DNA from: a virus
Strand: one strand, 5' to 3'
IMG/VR virus record: IMGVR_UViG_3300046012_000574
Span: 1 to 30,198 of that record
DNA length: 30,198 nt
The notes beneath the pieces were generated by a model. That model did no database searches. It saw only the letters and a list, made by a program, of their open reading frames with translations, and was not told where the DNA came from. Positions 7,027 through 14,765 of this stretch are shown one piece after another (position 1 is the stretch's first letter; each line of letters opens with the position of its first letter). The position numbers were made by a program, and so were the translations under genes.

Positions 7027-8406
7027 ATGGCGAATCCGATTGTTATCACCAATGTGAATTTGATCGTTGCGCCGGTGCCGAACACGCTGCAACAGACCGG
7101 CGCGTTCATCTCGCAGGGCGGCACGACGCTTTCCTCGGGAACGTATTCGCTCCTGACGCAACTCGCCGATCTGACGTCGCTCCTGGCCGCTCCGTTGGCC
7201 GTCACGTCTCTGGCCTGGTCGGGGGGGACCGTCACGGCGACCGCCACGGCCGCGCACGGCATTACCACTGGCGACACCTTTCTGACGACGATCTCCGGAG
7301 CAGCGCCTGCCGTTTACAACGGCACGTTCCTCGCCACGTCGACCGGCGCCGACACATTCACCTATGCGTTGGCGTCGGATGGCGGCACCACGCCGGCCAC
7401 GGGCACGATCAAATACACCCCGCGCAACGTCGCCGAACTCGTCGCGATGGCGACCACGTTCTTCGCGCAGGGCAACAACACGGCGGTTTACGTGCTCGAG
7501 CTCGGCGCTGGTGAGGTGGCTGCCGGCGTCACGGCGCTGGGGAATTTTATCACCGCATCGGCGCAGTTCTTCTACGCTTATCTCGTGCCGCGGAGTTGGG
7601 ATGGCGTCTCCGCATTCCTGACGTTTCTCGCTGGTTTCGAGGCGCCGAGCAAGAAGACCTATTTCTATGTGACGACGACGACCGGCACGTATACCGACTA
7701 CACGACCTTGATGAAGCCGGTGTTCCTGCAGATCGAGGCGCCGACCACGCCGACGGTCGAATTCAGCCTCGCGGCCGACTTCTACACCCTGCTGCACTAC
7801 TCGCCGAGCAGCACCAACAAGGTCGCGCCCTTTGAATACACCTTCGTGTTCGGCGTGACGCCTTACCCGCAGACCGGTAACGCAGCCTTGCTGGCGGAGC
7901 TCACCGCGGCGAATGTCAGCTATATCGGAACGGGAGCGGAAGGCGGGATCTCCGACGCGATCATCTTCGGCGGCAATTACGCCGACGGGAATCCGGTAAA
8001 TTTCTGGTACTCGGTCGATTGGGCGCAGATCAACGTCAATCTGAACGTCACCAATGCGGTGATCAACGGTTCGAACGATCCGTCCAACCCGCTCTACTAC
8101 AGCCAGACCGGCATCAATCGTCTGCAGGCGGTTGCCGCATCCACGATGGGCAGCGGCATCACCTTCGGCCTGGTGCTAAATCCTGTCATCCAGGTCGAAC
8201 AAAACGCCGCCGACTTTGCCGCAGCACTCGATGCCGGCAAATACACAAATTTCACCGTGATCAATGCGGTGCCGTTTGTCGATTACGTCACCGACAACCC
8301 CAGCGACTATCGGATCGGCAAGTATGCCGGCTACACGGTAGCCTATACGCCGCTGCGCGGGTTCGACCAGATCATCTTCAATATCGATGCGTCCAACTTT
8401 GGGTAA
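7027..8406 (+). CDS. Contractile tail sheath protein (DUF3383-type) with inserted beta domain
   Basis: A 459-residue protein forming the contractile sheath around the tail tube. The N-terminus (IVITNVNLIVAPVPNTLQQTG), a central LEL-GAGEVAAGV segment with the YAYLVPRSWD motif, and the C-terminus (NFTVINAVPFVDYVTD, YTPLRGFDQIIFNIDA) fit DUF3383 sheath proteins. Residues about 60-134 (SLAWSGGTVTA to ATGTIKY) are an extra Ig-like beta domain inserted between two sheath segments, probably exposed on the tail surface. GAGGGGCGCCGGC precedes the start. The tube gene follows after an inserted endonuclease gene. Confidence is high for sheath and good for the insertion. Confidence 0.85.
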   Translation: MANPIVITNVNLIVAPVPNTLQQTGAFISQGGTTLSSGTYSLLTQLADLTSLLAAPLAVTSLAWSGGTVTATATAAHGITTGDTFLTTISGAAPAVYNGTFLATSTGADTFTYALASDGGTTPATGTIKYTPRNVAELVAMATTFFAQGNNTAVYVLELGAGEVAAGVTALGNFITASAQFFYAYLVPRSWDGVSAFLTFLAGFEAPSKKTYFYVTTTTGTYTDYTTLMKPVFLQIEAPTTPTVEFSLAADFYTLLHYSPSSTNKVAPFEYTFVFGVTPYPQTGNAALLAELTAANVSYIGTGAEGGISDAIIFGGNYADGNPVNFWYSVDWAQINVNLNVTNAVINGSNDPSNPLYYSQTGINRLQAVAASTMGSGITFGLVLNPVIQVEQNAADFAAALDAGKYTNFTVINAVPFVDYVTDNPSDYRIGKYAGYTVAYTPLRGFDQIIFNIDASNFG

Positions 8407-8408
8407 TC

Positions 8409-8417
8409 TGCTATAGT
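8409..8417 (+). promoter_or_regulatory. Extended -10 promoter candidate for the homing endonuclease gene
   Basis: TG-C-TATAGT directly after the sheath stop matches the extended -10 pattern (TGn-TATAAT) in five of six hexamer bases. No good -35 is seen, which extended -10 promoters can tolerate. It would start a transcript carrying the structured leader described next. Confidence 0.35.
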
Positions 8418-8426
8418 CGTACACGG

Positions 8427-8508
8427 CGCAGCTAGGGTCGCTCCCGAAAAGCCAGCATCCACTGGCCTGCTGCGTCGCAAATCTTGGATATCGAGAGGGA
8501 TACTCGAT
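8427..8508 (+). promoter_or_regulatory. Structured leader hiding the endonuclease start site
   Basis: Two elements are visible. CGCAGC (8427-8432) pairs with GCTGCG (8469-8474), enclosing a GCCAG/CTGGC hairpin (8451-8466). ATCGAG (8490-8495) pairs perfectly with CTCGAT (8503-8508) across a 7-base loop; this stem-loop contains the GAGAGGG ribosome-binding site and the first two bases of the ATG. Translation of the downstream gene should therefore be low unless the stem opens or transcription starts within it. T4 homing endonuclease genes are known to use such sequestering hairpins. The pairing is seen; the regulation is inferred. Confidence 0.5.
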
Positions 8509-9286
8509 GAGCGGCGAACGAAGATTCTACGTCTATATTTGGTTCCGCAATAACGGCGTTCCTTGCTACGTCGGCAAAGGTCAGGGCGGACGGTGGAAGG
8601 ATCACGTTAAAAGTGCACGTAATCCGCATCTCGCCAATATATTCGCCAAAGCGAATAGCGATATGCCGGTCGTCATTGTTCGCGAAGGTCTGACAGAAGA
8701 ACAGGCTTTTGAGACCGAAGTCGCCCTAATCAAAGCGATAGGCAGGAAGATCGACAAAGGCCCGTTGGTCAATCTGACTGATGGCGGTGACGGCGTAAGC
8801 GGACTCGTCCATTCGGATCATACAAGGAAACTGGTCGGCGATATTTCCCGCGCGATGTGGGAAGACCCTGGAACGCGCGCAAAAATTATTGCGGCGCAGG
8901 CTCTCGGGAAATCTGATGCAGAATTCCGCGCCATGCGCTCAGCAGCATCAAAACTTACGTGGGCCGATGATGATCTTCGCGCAAAACTCTCTGCGACACA
9001 GCGCGCCAGATTAGCGGACCCTGGAAAACGTCTAGCGGTGAGCGTTGCCACCAAGGCGGCGATGGCGAATCCAGAAATTAGGGCAAGAGTAAGTGCGGCG
9101 CAGAAGGCAAGATTTGAAAGGCCGGATGAGCGCGCCAAGCAAGGCAGGACACGCGGTCGCTCGGCAACGCCAGAGCAGTTGGCGGCACGGAAAGCGGGTC
9201 TTGCGCGGCCTGAGGTTAGGCAAAAGATGAGTGAGGCGGCTAAGGCTCGTCTTGCGCGTCGCAATGCAACAAAACTAGGGGATTAA
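8507..9286 (+). CDS. Free-standing GIY-YIG homing endonuclease-like protein
   Basis: A 259-residue protein with an N-terminal GIY-YIG nuclease domain: F7-YVY at the GIY position, Y21-VG at the YIG position, catalytic-type Arg29, and acidic Glu69/Glu71 in a helix. LVNLTDGGDG closes the domain. From about residue 100 there are several imperfect 20-25-residue repeats of the form P-E-x-R-x-x-x-S-x-A-x-K-A-R, like NUMOD3 DNA-binding repeats. Codon use is less GC-biased than its neighbours (many AAA, ATT, CTA codons), which suggests separate transfer. It separates sheath from tube genes, which are normally adjacent. It probably cuts a sheath- or tube-region site in phages lacking it. Confidence 0.8.
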   Translation: MSGERRFYVYIWFRNNGVPCYVGKGQGGRWKDHVKSARNPHLANIFAKANSDMPVVIVREGLTEEQAFETEVALIKAIGRKIDKGPLVNLTDGGDGVSGLVHSDHTRKLVGDISRAMWEDPGTRAKIIAAQALGKSDAEFRAMRSAASKLTWADDDLRAKLSATQRARLADPGKRLAVSVATKAAMANPEIRARVSAAQKARFERPDERAKQGRTRGRSATPEQLAARKAGLARPEVRQKMSEAAKARLARRNATKLGD

Positions 9287-9290
9287 CTCA

Positions 9291-9728
9291 ATGGCCTTTC
9301 CAAATACCGTGCAGGGCACCTTGAATCGGCTCAGGGGTTCTCTTTCTTTCACCGACAATCCCGCGCTCAACGTCATCGCGTCGAATCTGGGCCCGGAGGG
9401 CATCTCGGTATCCTTCGGCGGCGGAGCCACAACCCGCATCGATACGCTCACCGGCCAGGTGACGTCGCCGGAGCCCTATATCCCGGTGAAGCTCACCGTC
9501 AATTTGCTGCGCACCCAAGCGCTGGCGGATGCCTACAAGACCCAGCAGGAGCTCAACTCCTTGCTCGGTGATGTCACGTTCCGCACCGATGCCGTGACTC
9601 TCGGCGTCTATCAGTTCTCCAATTCCAGCATCGGCCGGGTGGCGGATATGCGCGTGAACGGCAAAGACGCCGGCTATGCGCTCGAGATCGAGGGCACGTA
9701 TAATATAAACTCGAGCCTTTACGGGTAA
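9291..9728 (+). CDS. Tail tube protein (DUF3277-type)
   Basis: A 145-residue protein that polymerises into the inner tail tube. It has a small beta-barrel tube look: FPNTVQGTLNRLRGSLSF at the start, a central strand pair around ISVSFGGGATTRIDTLTGQ, and a conserved-looking end (YALEIEGTYNINSSLYG). Length and place (after sheath, before tail chaperone) match DUF3277 proteins. The start is 5 bases past the endonuclease stop, and its own ribosome-binding site (GGGGATTAACTC) sits across that stop, so the endonuclease insertion left it intact. Confidence 0.75.
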   Translation: MAFPNTVQGTLNRLRGSLSFTDNPALNVIASNLGPEGISVSFGGGATTRIDTLTGQVTSPEPYIPVKLTVNLLRTQALADAYKTQQELNSLLGDVTFRTDAVTLGVYQFSNSSIGRVADMRVNGKDAGYALEIEGTYNINSSLYG

Positions 9729-9772
9729 TCGGCTCGCGCAAAGTTTCTTCAGGCAGAAAGAAAGACAGATAA

Positions 9773-10384
9773 ATGGCGCTCGCCGTCGACCGCAATCTCA
9801 ACCTGGTCCTGCCGATTTACGACGACAAAGACCAGATCGTCGCCTGGGTGCATTCGGCGCCGATCGGCCGAGAAGTGTTCGAGACCTACTTTCGCGTTCT
9901 CGGCCGCACCTTTTCCGCAATCCATGGCGACGACGCCGATTCTCTGGGCGCCACAGCCGGCCCGCGCATGGCGGCGCTTCTTCTGCGCGATGAAGCCCGC
10001 AAGATGGGGCAGTGGGAAGGCGATGGCGGGGTCGAGCGCGGCTTGATGAATGAGATCAAGCGCCTCACGAACGTCGTGCTCCCCGGCGTGAAAGGCTGGG
10101 AAACTCTCCCCTATGACGATGCGACACGCACCGCAAAGATCAACGCCGATGATGCCGCCGAGGTCGATAACGCCCTCGTTTTTTTTACTGTCGGTTGGTG
10201 GGTCTACCCGAAGAGCCGCCGCGCGCCGGCGCTGAATGGCGCATCGAAGATGTGGGGCGGGCACTGCACGTCATCGAGCGTTACGGCGTTCGCCGCTGGC
10301 TTGCAGACATCGACCGAGGAAAAGAATACGGGGCAGGACGTGAAAACGGAGATCGAGCGGACACAATCGTCGCTTCCCTTCTGA
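9773..10384 (+). CDS. Tail assembly chaperone, 0-frame product
   Basis: A 203-residue protein encoded between the tube and tape measure genes, the place of lambda G/GT-type chaperones that coat the tape measure during tail assembly. The N-terminal 135 residues are mixed alpha/beta (LNLVLPIYDDKDQIVAWVHS, a strand hairpin, then helices). After the T8 run at 10179-10186 the 0-frame tail continues (MWGGHCTSSSVTAFAAGLQTSTEEKNTG). This tail keeps strong G/C third positions, so it is coding. AGAAAGACAGATAA precedes the ATG. The function is assigned by gene order and by the overlapping -1 frame described separately. Confidence 0.7.
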   Translation: MALAVDRNLNLVLPIYDDKDQIVAWVHSAPIGREVFETYFRVLGRTFSAIHGDDADSLGATAGPRMAALLLRDEARKMGQWEGDGGVERGLMNEIKRLTNVVLPGVKGWETLPYDDATRTAKINADDAAEVDNALVFFTVGWWVYPKSRRAPALNGASKMWGGHCTSSSVTAFAAGLQTSTEEKNTGQDVKTEIERTQSSLPF

Positions 10385-10512
10385 ATTGGGCCAGCAACGA
10401 GGGGTTCCTCGATCTGATGGATCATCTCGGCGTGACGCATTGGGCCGACGTCCACGAGTATCGGCAAAGACATCTCGTCAAGGTGATGCAGCAAAGAACC
10501 GCGCTGCCTTAG
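10171..10512 (+). CDS. -1 frame extension of the tail chaperone (programmed frameshift product)
   Basis: The -1 frame opens just after a TAA at 10168 and runs to a TAG ending at 10512. It is entered from the chaperone frame at T-TTT-TTT (10180-10186), a canonical slippery heptamer. A shift there gives a fusion of about 246 residues: 138 from the 0 frame plus about 108 ending in HWADVHEYRQRHLVKVMQ. The extension has no ATG and no ribosome-binding site; only TTG (10195) could start it alone. Its C-terminal half reads like genuine helical protein (LLNWASNEGFLDLMDHLGVTHW). This matches the G/GT strategy of tailed phages. An indel in the T8 run is the alternative. Confidence 0.6.
   Translation, partial: RPRFFYCRLVGLPEEPPRAGAEWRIEDVGRALHVIERYGVRRWLADIDRGKEYGAGRENGDRADTIVASLLNWASNEGFLDLMDHLGVTHWADVHEYRQRHLVKVMQQRTALP
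10180..10186 (+). promoter_or_regulatory. Slippery heptamer for -1 ribosomal frameshifting
   Basis: In the chaperone frame the ribosome reads GTT-TTT-TTT-ACT; the heptamer T-TTT-TTT lets both Phe tRNAs re-pair after slipping back one base. It lies 10 bases after the last stop codon of the -1 frame, so nearly the whole -1 open frame is used downstream. No stimulatory pseudoknot was verified by eye. Confidence 0.55.
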
Positions 10513-10694
10513 TTTCTCACGCGCACGGTATGGCGCGAGACATAGGTCATAAAGGCGCCGATCCCTGCAAGAAGCATCGCGATGACGAAGCCGATAAAGC
10601 CGTGCGCGCCGTTGAGTAGCCAAATCAGGAAAATGCCAAGTCCGGCCAGCTGTAAAAGTCCGCCGACAATACCTCGAAAAAAGCCACCAGCCAT
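10509..10694 (-). CDS. Antisense small membrane protein (moron-type gene)
   Basis: A 61-residue protein on the opposite strand to the whole tail module, filling the gap between chaperone and tape measure. The start at 10694 is chosen because GGGAG lies 6 bases upstream; a longer 84-codon frame from 10763 would begin upstream of the promoter. It has two hydrophobic segments, about residues 8-27 and 32-50, with a short NGAHGF loop and a basic C-terminus (SRHTVRVR), so a two-pass inner-membrane protein is likely. Its stop overlaps the chaperone stop tail-to-tail. A TTTGACG promoter lies just upstream. Superinfection exclusion or host-envelope modification would be typical for such a gene, but no function can be read. 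Confidence 0.65.
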   Translation of the reverse strand: MAGGFFRGIVGGLLQLAGLGIFLIWLLNGAHGFIGFVIAMLLAGIGAFMTYVSRHTVRVRN

Positions 10695-10719
10695 GTGTCG
10701 CTCCCAAAAATGCGGCGCA

Positions 10720-10749
10720 ATTCTGTTCTCTTGATCGCGTTTCGTCAAA
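10720..10749 (-). promoter_or_regulatory. Leftward promoter of the antisense membrane gene
   Basis: On the minus strand TTTGACG (-35; 10749-10743) is followed after exactly 17 bases by CAGAAT (-10; 10725-10720), then TGCG. The predicted start is about 20 bases before the gene's ATG at 10694, with GGGAG in between. It shares the TTTGACG -35 and a GCG after the -10 with two other leftward promoters in the window. Confidence 0.5.
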
Positions 10750-10784
10750 TCGGCCATTTCCACACTCTTAACGGTGAATTTTAG

Positions 10785-12410
10785 ATGGCCGTAAAAAGCA
10801 TTATCGATGTCGAGATGAACGATGAGGCGTTCAAGCGCTTCAACGATCTCTTCAACCAGTATCGGGCGAAGCTTGCCGAGACGCCGGCGGCTGTCGGCGC
10901 GGTAAACGAAGAGATCAAGAATTCAGAGGTGGGCTACAGTGCGGTCGTGGCAGCCATCTTCGCGCAGACGCAGGTTTTGAATAGCGCGCTGACGGCGCAG
11001 CAAAAATACAATAAAGAGGTCGATAAGAGCGCCCATTCGTGGTCGACGATCGCCAAGACCACCAAATCCGCGGTGGCCGATATCATTGCCGGGACCACAG
11101 CGATCTTGCGCTTCGCCTCATTGGGCGGCGCTCTTTCGGGGCTGCTTGGTATTGGCGGCATCTTTGGGCTCGACAAGCTCGGACAAGGCGTCAGCAACGC
11201 GCGGCGGACCGCCCAGGGGGTCGGCGCCTCGATCGGCGAGCAGCAGGCGTTAAATCTGTCGTTCGGCCGCTACATCGATACGCAGGGCCTGACGGGCGGG
11301 ATCAACGATGCGCTGACCGATCCGGCGAAGCGTTTTGCGCTCATCGGCCTCGGGGCGAGCCAATCGGATATCGCCGGCGGTGATTCGGTCAAGATCGCGA
11401 ACGATGTCCTGCCCAACCTCAAGAAGCTGGCGGACCAGACCCCGACCGAATTCCTCGCGCCGGCGTTGCAGGCGAGGGGTCTGCAAGGGGTTTTCTCACC
11501 CGAGGATCTGCGCCGGCTGAAATCGCTGTCCCCGGAAGAGTTTCAGGCCGCGCAGGCGCAGAATTCGGAATACGCGAAAAAGCTTACCGTCACCGATGCC
11601 GACGCGCGCGCGTGGCAGGATTTCGTGACTCAGCTGAAGCTGGCCGGCCAGGAGATCGAGAACATCCTCGTCAAAGGCCTGGCGCCTCTCGCCGCCCCGC
11701 TCAAGGATCTCTCCAAGGCTTTCGCCGATGTCGTCGCGGTGTTCCTACAGGCGGCGAAGGATCAGGGCTGGATTCAGAGCATCTCGGCCGGTCTCGAAGA
11801 GTTCGCCAAATATATCGGTACGCAAGATTTTCGGGACAACATCAAGGAGTTCGTCGACGATGTCGCGCTCGTCGCCAAGGCGATGGTGAATGCCTTGAAG
11901 TGGCTGGGCGTCATTCCCGACAAGGACGCCAAGCCGTCTGACGGGAAACCTGCGCTCGAGGGGCAACCTTCCTATATCGGTCCCGACATGGGCGTCGATC
12001 CGCTTCATCCGTTTGCCCGCGGCGGCCGGCACAATGTCGGAAATTTGCGTAATCCGAACGGCAGCGGATTTCAGACATTCGCCAACGATGACGACGGTGT
12101 CCGTGCCATCGCCAAACAGTTGCAGATTTATCAGGATCGCGATCATCTCGACACGATCCGCGAGATCGAATCGAGATACTCGCCCGCTAATGAAAACGAT
12201 ACCCAGCAGCTGATCAAGAACGCCGTCAACCAGACCGGATACGGACCGGATCAGCACCTCGATCTGCACGACAAGACCCAACTTGCAGCGATCGTCGCAG
12301 CGATCACCAAGCAAGAAGGCGTTAAGAGCTATTCGCCCGGCGCCGTTGTCACGATCATGAATCAGACGGGCGGCAATACGATCGTCACCACATCACAGTT
12401 GCCGCAGTAG
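10785..12410 (+). CDS. Tape measure protein with muramidase-like C-terminal domain
   Basis: A 541-residue protein that should set tail length and lie inside the tube. The N-terminal 90 residues are helical coiled-coil-like. A hydrophobic Gly/Ala/Leu-rich stretch (about 100-130, LRFASLGGALSGLLGIGGIFG) could cross the host membrane. Residues 210-385 are helical. From about 416 there is a distinct domain, NVGNLRNP ... FQTFANDDDGVRAIAKQL ... RYSPANENDT ... GYGPDQHLDLHD, resembling the 'structural muramidase' domain of virion proteins that digest peptidoglycan during entry. It is short for a tape measure, implying a short tail (roughly 80 nm by the usual 0.15 nm per residue rule). It lies after the chaperone gene and before the baseplate genes. 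Confidence 0.75.
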   Translation: MAVKSIIDVEMNDEAFKRFNDLFNQYRAKLAETPAAVGAVNEEIKNSEVGYSAVVAAIFAQTQVLNSALTAQQKYNKEVDKSAHSWSTIAKTTKSAVADIIAGTTAILRFASLGGALSGLLGIGGIFGLDKLGQGVSNARRTAQGVGASIGEQQALNLSFGRYIDTQGLTGGINDALTDPAKRFALIGLGASQSDIAGGDSVKIANDVLPNLKKLADQTPTEFLAPALQARGLQGVFSPEDLRRLKSLSPEEFQAAQAQNSEYAKKLTVTDADARAWQDFVTQLKLAGQEIENILVKGLAPLAAPLKDLSKAFADVVAVFLQAAKDQGWIQSISAGLEEFAKYIGTQDFRDNIKEFVDDVALVAKAMVNALKWLGVIPDKDAKPSDGKPALEGQPSYIGPDMGVDPLHPFARGGRHNVGNLRNPNGSGFQTFANDDDGVRAIAKQLQIYQDRDHLDTIREIESRYSPANENDTQQLIKNAVNQTGYGPDQHLDLHDKTQLAAIVAAITKQEGVKSYSPGAVVTIMNQTGGNTIVTTSQLPQ

Positions 12411-12419
12411 GCGCGACAC

Positions 12420-13163
12420 ATGGCTTTCTCGATCGGTCAAACGGCATTTCAACTCGCCTACGAAATATCGCCGATCATCCTGACGAACGGCATCGCGACC
12501 AACATCCCCGGCGGGATGCTGCCGATCATCTCGATTACCGAAGCGGCGAATTTCGTGGCTGGCGTTTTGAGCGGAGCCGACATCAACCCCGACAACTTCT
12601 TCGCGCACTTTCGCCCCCTTCCGGGGGCCGACCTCATTTCCCAGGAAATTGCTCGATTTCCGCTGGCTAACCAAACGGTCGCGGCGAACGCGACGATCCA
12701 GAATCCGTTGCGGATTTCCCTGCTGATGACGTGCCCTGTCCGGAATGAACTCGGATATCCGCTGAAGCTTGCCGCCATGACCGCACTGCAGACCGCGCTA
12801 CAGCAGCACAACACGAATGGCGGTACTTATACGGTGATCACACCATCGTATTTCTATACGAATTGCTTGCTGACAAATCTGTCCGAAGTGGGCGATGCGG
12901 AGGGGAAGCAAACGCAAGTCAACTGGCGTTGGGATTTCGAGCAGCCGCTGCTGACCCTTCAGTCCGCGCAACAGGTCCAGAACAGCCTCATGTCGAAGAT
13001 CTCCGGCGGCGCGCAGATTCAAGGCAGCCCGGCGTGGAGCGGCCTCTCGCAGACGGTTGGGCAGCCGCCGTCGCTTGCTGGGCCGAGCATCGTTCCAGCC
13101 GCAAGCGGCGCGCCGGGCGCGGGGGTTAGTGGCTTGTCGGCGAGTGGCGGGTTGCTAGCGTGA
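12420..13163 (+). CDS. Baseplate/tail-tip protein, Dit-like candidate
   Basis: A 247-residue protein directly after the tape measure. The middle (DLISQEIARFPLANQTV, ATIQNPLRISLLMTC, MTALQTALQQHN) resembles Dit-like phage tail proteins, where a first domain handles membrane of the baseplate ring. The C-terminal ~60 residues are a Gly/Ser/Pro/Ala linker-like tail (GPSIVPAASGAPGAGVSGLSA), probably flexible. Its stop overlaps the next GTG by four bases. The baseplate location is well supported by order; the Dit label is tentative. Confidence 0.55.
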   Translation: MAFSIGQTAFQLAYEISPIILTNGIATNIPGGMLPIISITEAANFVAGVLSGADINPDNFFAHFRPLPGADLISQEIARFPLANQTVAANATIQNPLRISLLMTCPVRNELGYPLKLAAMTALQTALQQHNTNGGTYTVITPSYFYTNCLLTNLSEVGDAEGKQTQVNWRWDFEQPLLTLQSAQQVQNSLMSKISGGAQIQGSPAWSGLSQTVGQPPSLAGPSIVPAASGAPGAGVSGLSASGGLLA

Positions 13164-14161
13164 GGGCCTATTCGATTACGCTGACAGACCCTTCTGGGGC
13201 CGTCTACACGCCGCCATCGCTTAGGGGCGCCAATCTTCAGGCCAGCTGGGCGAGTTTCGTCAGCGGAAAAGATATTCCCGGCGCGCTCAACGTGGAGCTC
13301 GATGCGCCGGTCTTCACGCTCGCAACGCCGATGGGCAGGGCCTGGGTTCGCGTCTGGGGCATTTCACTTCAAGAGATCAGGCTCGCGTCGCAGCTTACGA
13401 ATTTCACTTTCAAGATGTCGGCCGGCATGTCCAGGGGTCTCCCGCTGGCCAATCAGAAGCAATACGGGCCGGTTCTTCAAGGCAAGGTCTATCAGGCGCT
13501 CGGCAATTGGCAGGGCACAGACCAGACGCTGGATCTGTTCATCTATCCGGATGTCGGCACGATCGATAATCAGGCGAATCTCACGCTGCATTGGCCAGCC
13601 AATGCGTCGTTGGGTCAGGCGCTGCAGGATATGCTGCGGACCGCTTATCCCACCTTCACGATCCAGGTGAATATCAATTCGAACCTTGTGCAGGCTCGAG
13701 ACGAGACCGGAACCTTCACCTCCTTGGAGGGGCTGGCGCAATGGTGCCGGCAAAAGAGCCTGTCGATCCTTGGCGGGACAAACTATCTCGGCGTGGCGTT
13801 CTCCGCCGTCGGCTCGACCATCATCGTTTACGATAATGGTGTTCCGCTGACGTCGACGGCGGCGGTCAAAAAGATCGCATTCACGGACATGATCGGCCAG
13901 CCGGTGTGGCTCGACTTTCCGACGATCAGCTTCAAAACCGTGATGCGGTCGGATATCTCGATCGGCGATTATATCGAGCTCCCGCCCAATGTCGCGACGG
14001 CCACACCAGGGTCATTGATCGGCACGCCTTTGCGATCGTCTTTTGTGGTGCAGGGGACATATCAGGTTCAAGTCGTGCGGCATCTTGGAAACTTTCGGCA
14101 GCCCGATGCCGATTCCTGGGTCACCGCGTTCAACGCCTATCCAGTGATGACACCGTCCTGA
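13160..14161 (+). CDS. Baseplate hub protein
   Basis: A 333-residue protein from a GTG overlapping the previous stop. It shows hub-type segments: an N-terminal strand domain with SFVSGKDIPGALNVELDAPV, a middle with GPVLQGKVYQALGNWQGTDQTLDLFI, and LAQWCRQKSLSILGG followed by a beta domain ending in YQVQVVRHLGNFRQPDADSWVT. This domain order fits T4 gp27 / Mu gp44 type hubs, on which the spike sits. The next gene is a spike protein, as expected. The length is normal. Confidence 0.65.
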   Translation: MRAYSITLTDPSGAVYTPPSLRGANLQASWASFVSGKDIPGALNVELDAPVFTLATPMGRAWVRVWGISLQEIRLASQLTNFTFKMSAGMSRGLPLANQKQYGPVLQGKVYQALGNWQGTDQTLDLFIYPDVGTIDNQANLTLHWPANASLGQALQDMLRTAYPTFTIQVNINSNLVQARDETGTFTSLEGLAQWCRQKSLSILGGTNYLGVAFSAVGSTIIVYDNGVPLTSTAAVKKIAFTDMIGQPVWLDFPTISFKTVMRSDISIGDYIELPPNVATATPGSLIGTPLRSSFVVQGTYQVQVVRHLGNFRQPDADSWVTAFNAYPVMTPS

Positions 14162-14162
14162 C

Positions 14163-14765
14163 ATGGCGAACAATGCACAGCGAAGCCACTACGCTCTAGA
14201 ACAAAATCGTTTTGCCGAGCAAAAGGCGCGCAAGGCGATCGACACGATTGGGCAGGCCTTGCCGTGTCGGGTGGTGGCGATTTCGGGTTCTATTGTCACG
14301 GTGTCATTCGAGGTCAATTCGGCGCCTTACACGCTGCCGCATGTGACCATCCCGGTGGCGCAGTCGCACTATTTCTTTCAGCCGATCCAGATCGGCGATT
14401 TCGGCGTGACGGTTCCGGCCGATGTCTATCTCGGCGGGGTCAGCGGTCTCGGGGGCGGCACGCCGGACCTGACGCTGCCGGCGACACTTGCGGCCCTGTT
14501 GTTCGTTCCTGTTGCCAACAAGGCTTGGGTGCCGACCGATCCCGACAAGGCAGAAATCTTCGGTCCCGCCGGAACAATTATCCGCAATGGTGCGGGTGAT
14601 TCGATCGTCACGGTAGCGAATGATTCGATAACGCTGAGCGTGGCGGGGCATAGCATCGTGATTAATGCGGACGGCGTCACGATCGACGGAATTCTTTGGG
14701 ACACGCATGAGCACGGCGGCGTCGTGCAGGGCGGCGACAAGACAACTGGTCCGGTGTCGCCATGA
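14163..14765 (+). CDS. Baseplate spike (gpV/Gp138-like) protein
   Basis: A 200-residue cell-puncturing spike. An OB-like N-terminal domain (LPCRVVAISGSIVTVSFEV, QIGDFGVTVPADVYLGGVSG) is followed by a repetitive beta-prism region (IVTVANDSITLSVAGHSIVINADGV read in strands of about six residues). The tip carries H182-x-H184 in DTHEHGG followed by GDKTTGPVSP, the pattern of spikes that bind an iron ion with paired histidines at the trimer tip. Its ATG lies one base beyond the hub stop. It overlaps the next gene by four bases. No lysozyme domain is fused, so peptidoglycan digestion is left to other proteins. Confidence 0.8.
   Translation: MANNAQRSHYALEQNRFAEQKARKAIDTIGQALPCRVVAISGSIVTVSFEVNSAPYTLPHVTIPVAQSHYFFQPIQIGDFGVTVPADVYLGGVSGLGGGTPDLTLPATLAALLFVPVANKAWVPTDPDKAEIFGPAGTIIRNGAGDSIVTVANDSITLSVAGHSIVINADGVTIDGILWDTHEHGGVVQGGDKTTGPVSP

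Noticed and set aside
8427-8474. Group I intron or tRNA remnant near the endonuclease
   Set aside because: The stems are too short and lack conserved intron or tRNA features; the sheath gene is not interrupted.
10509-10763. Longer 84-codon version of the antisense membrane gene
   Set aside because: It would start upstream of the TTTGACG promoter, while the ATG at 10694 has a much better ribosome-binding site and lies just after the predicted transcription start.
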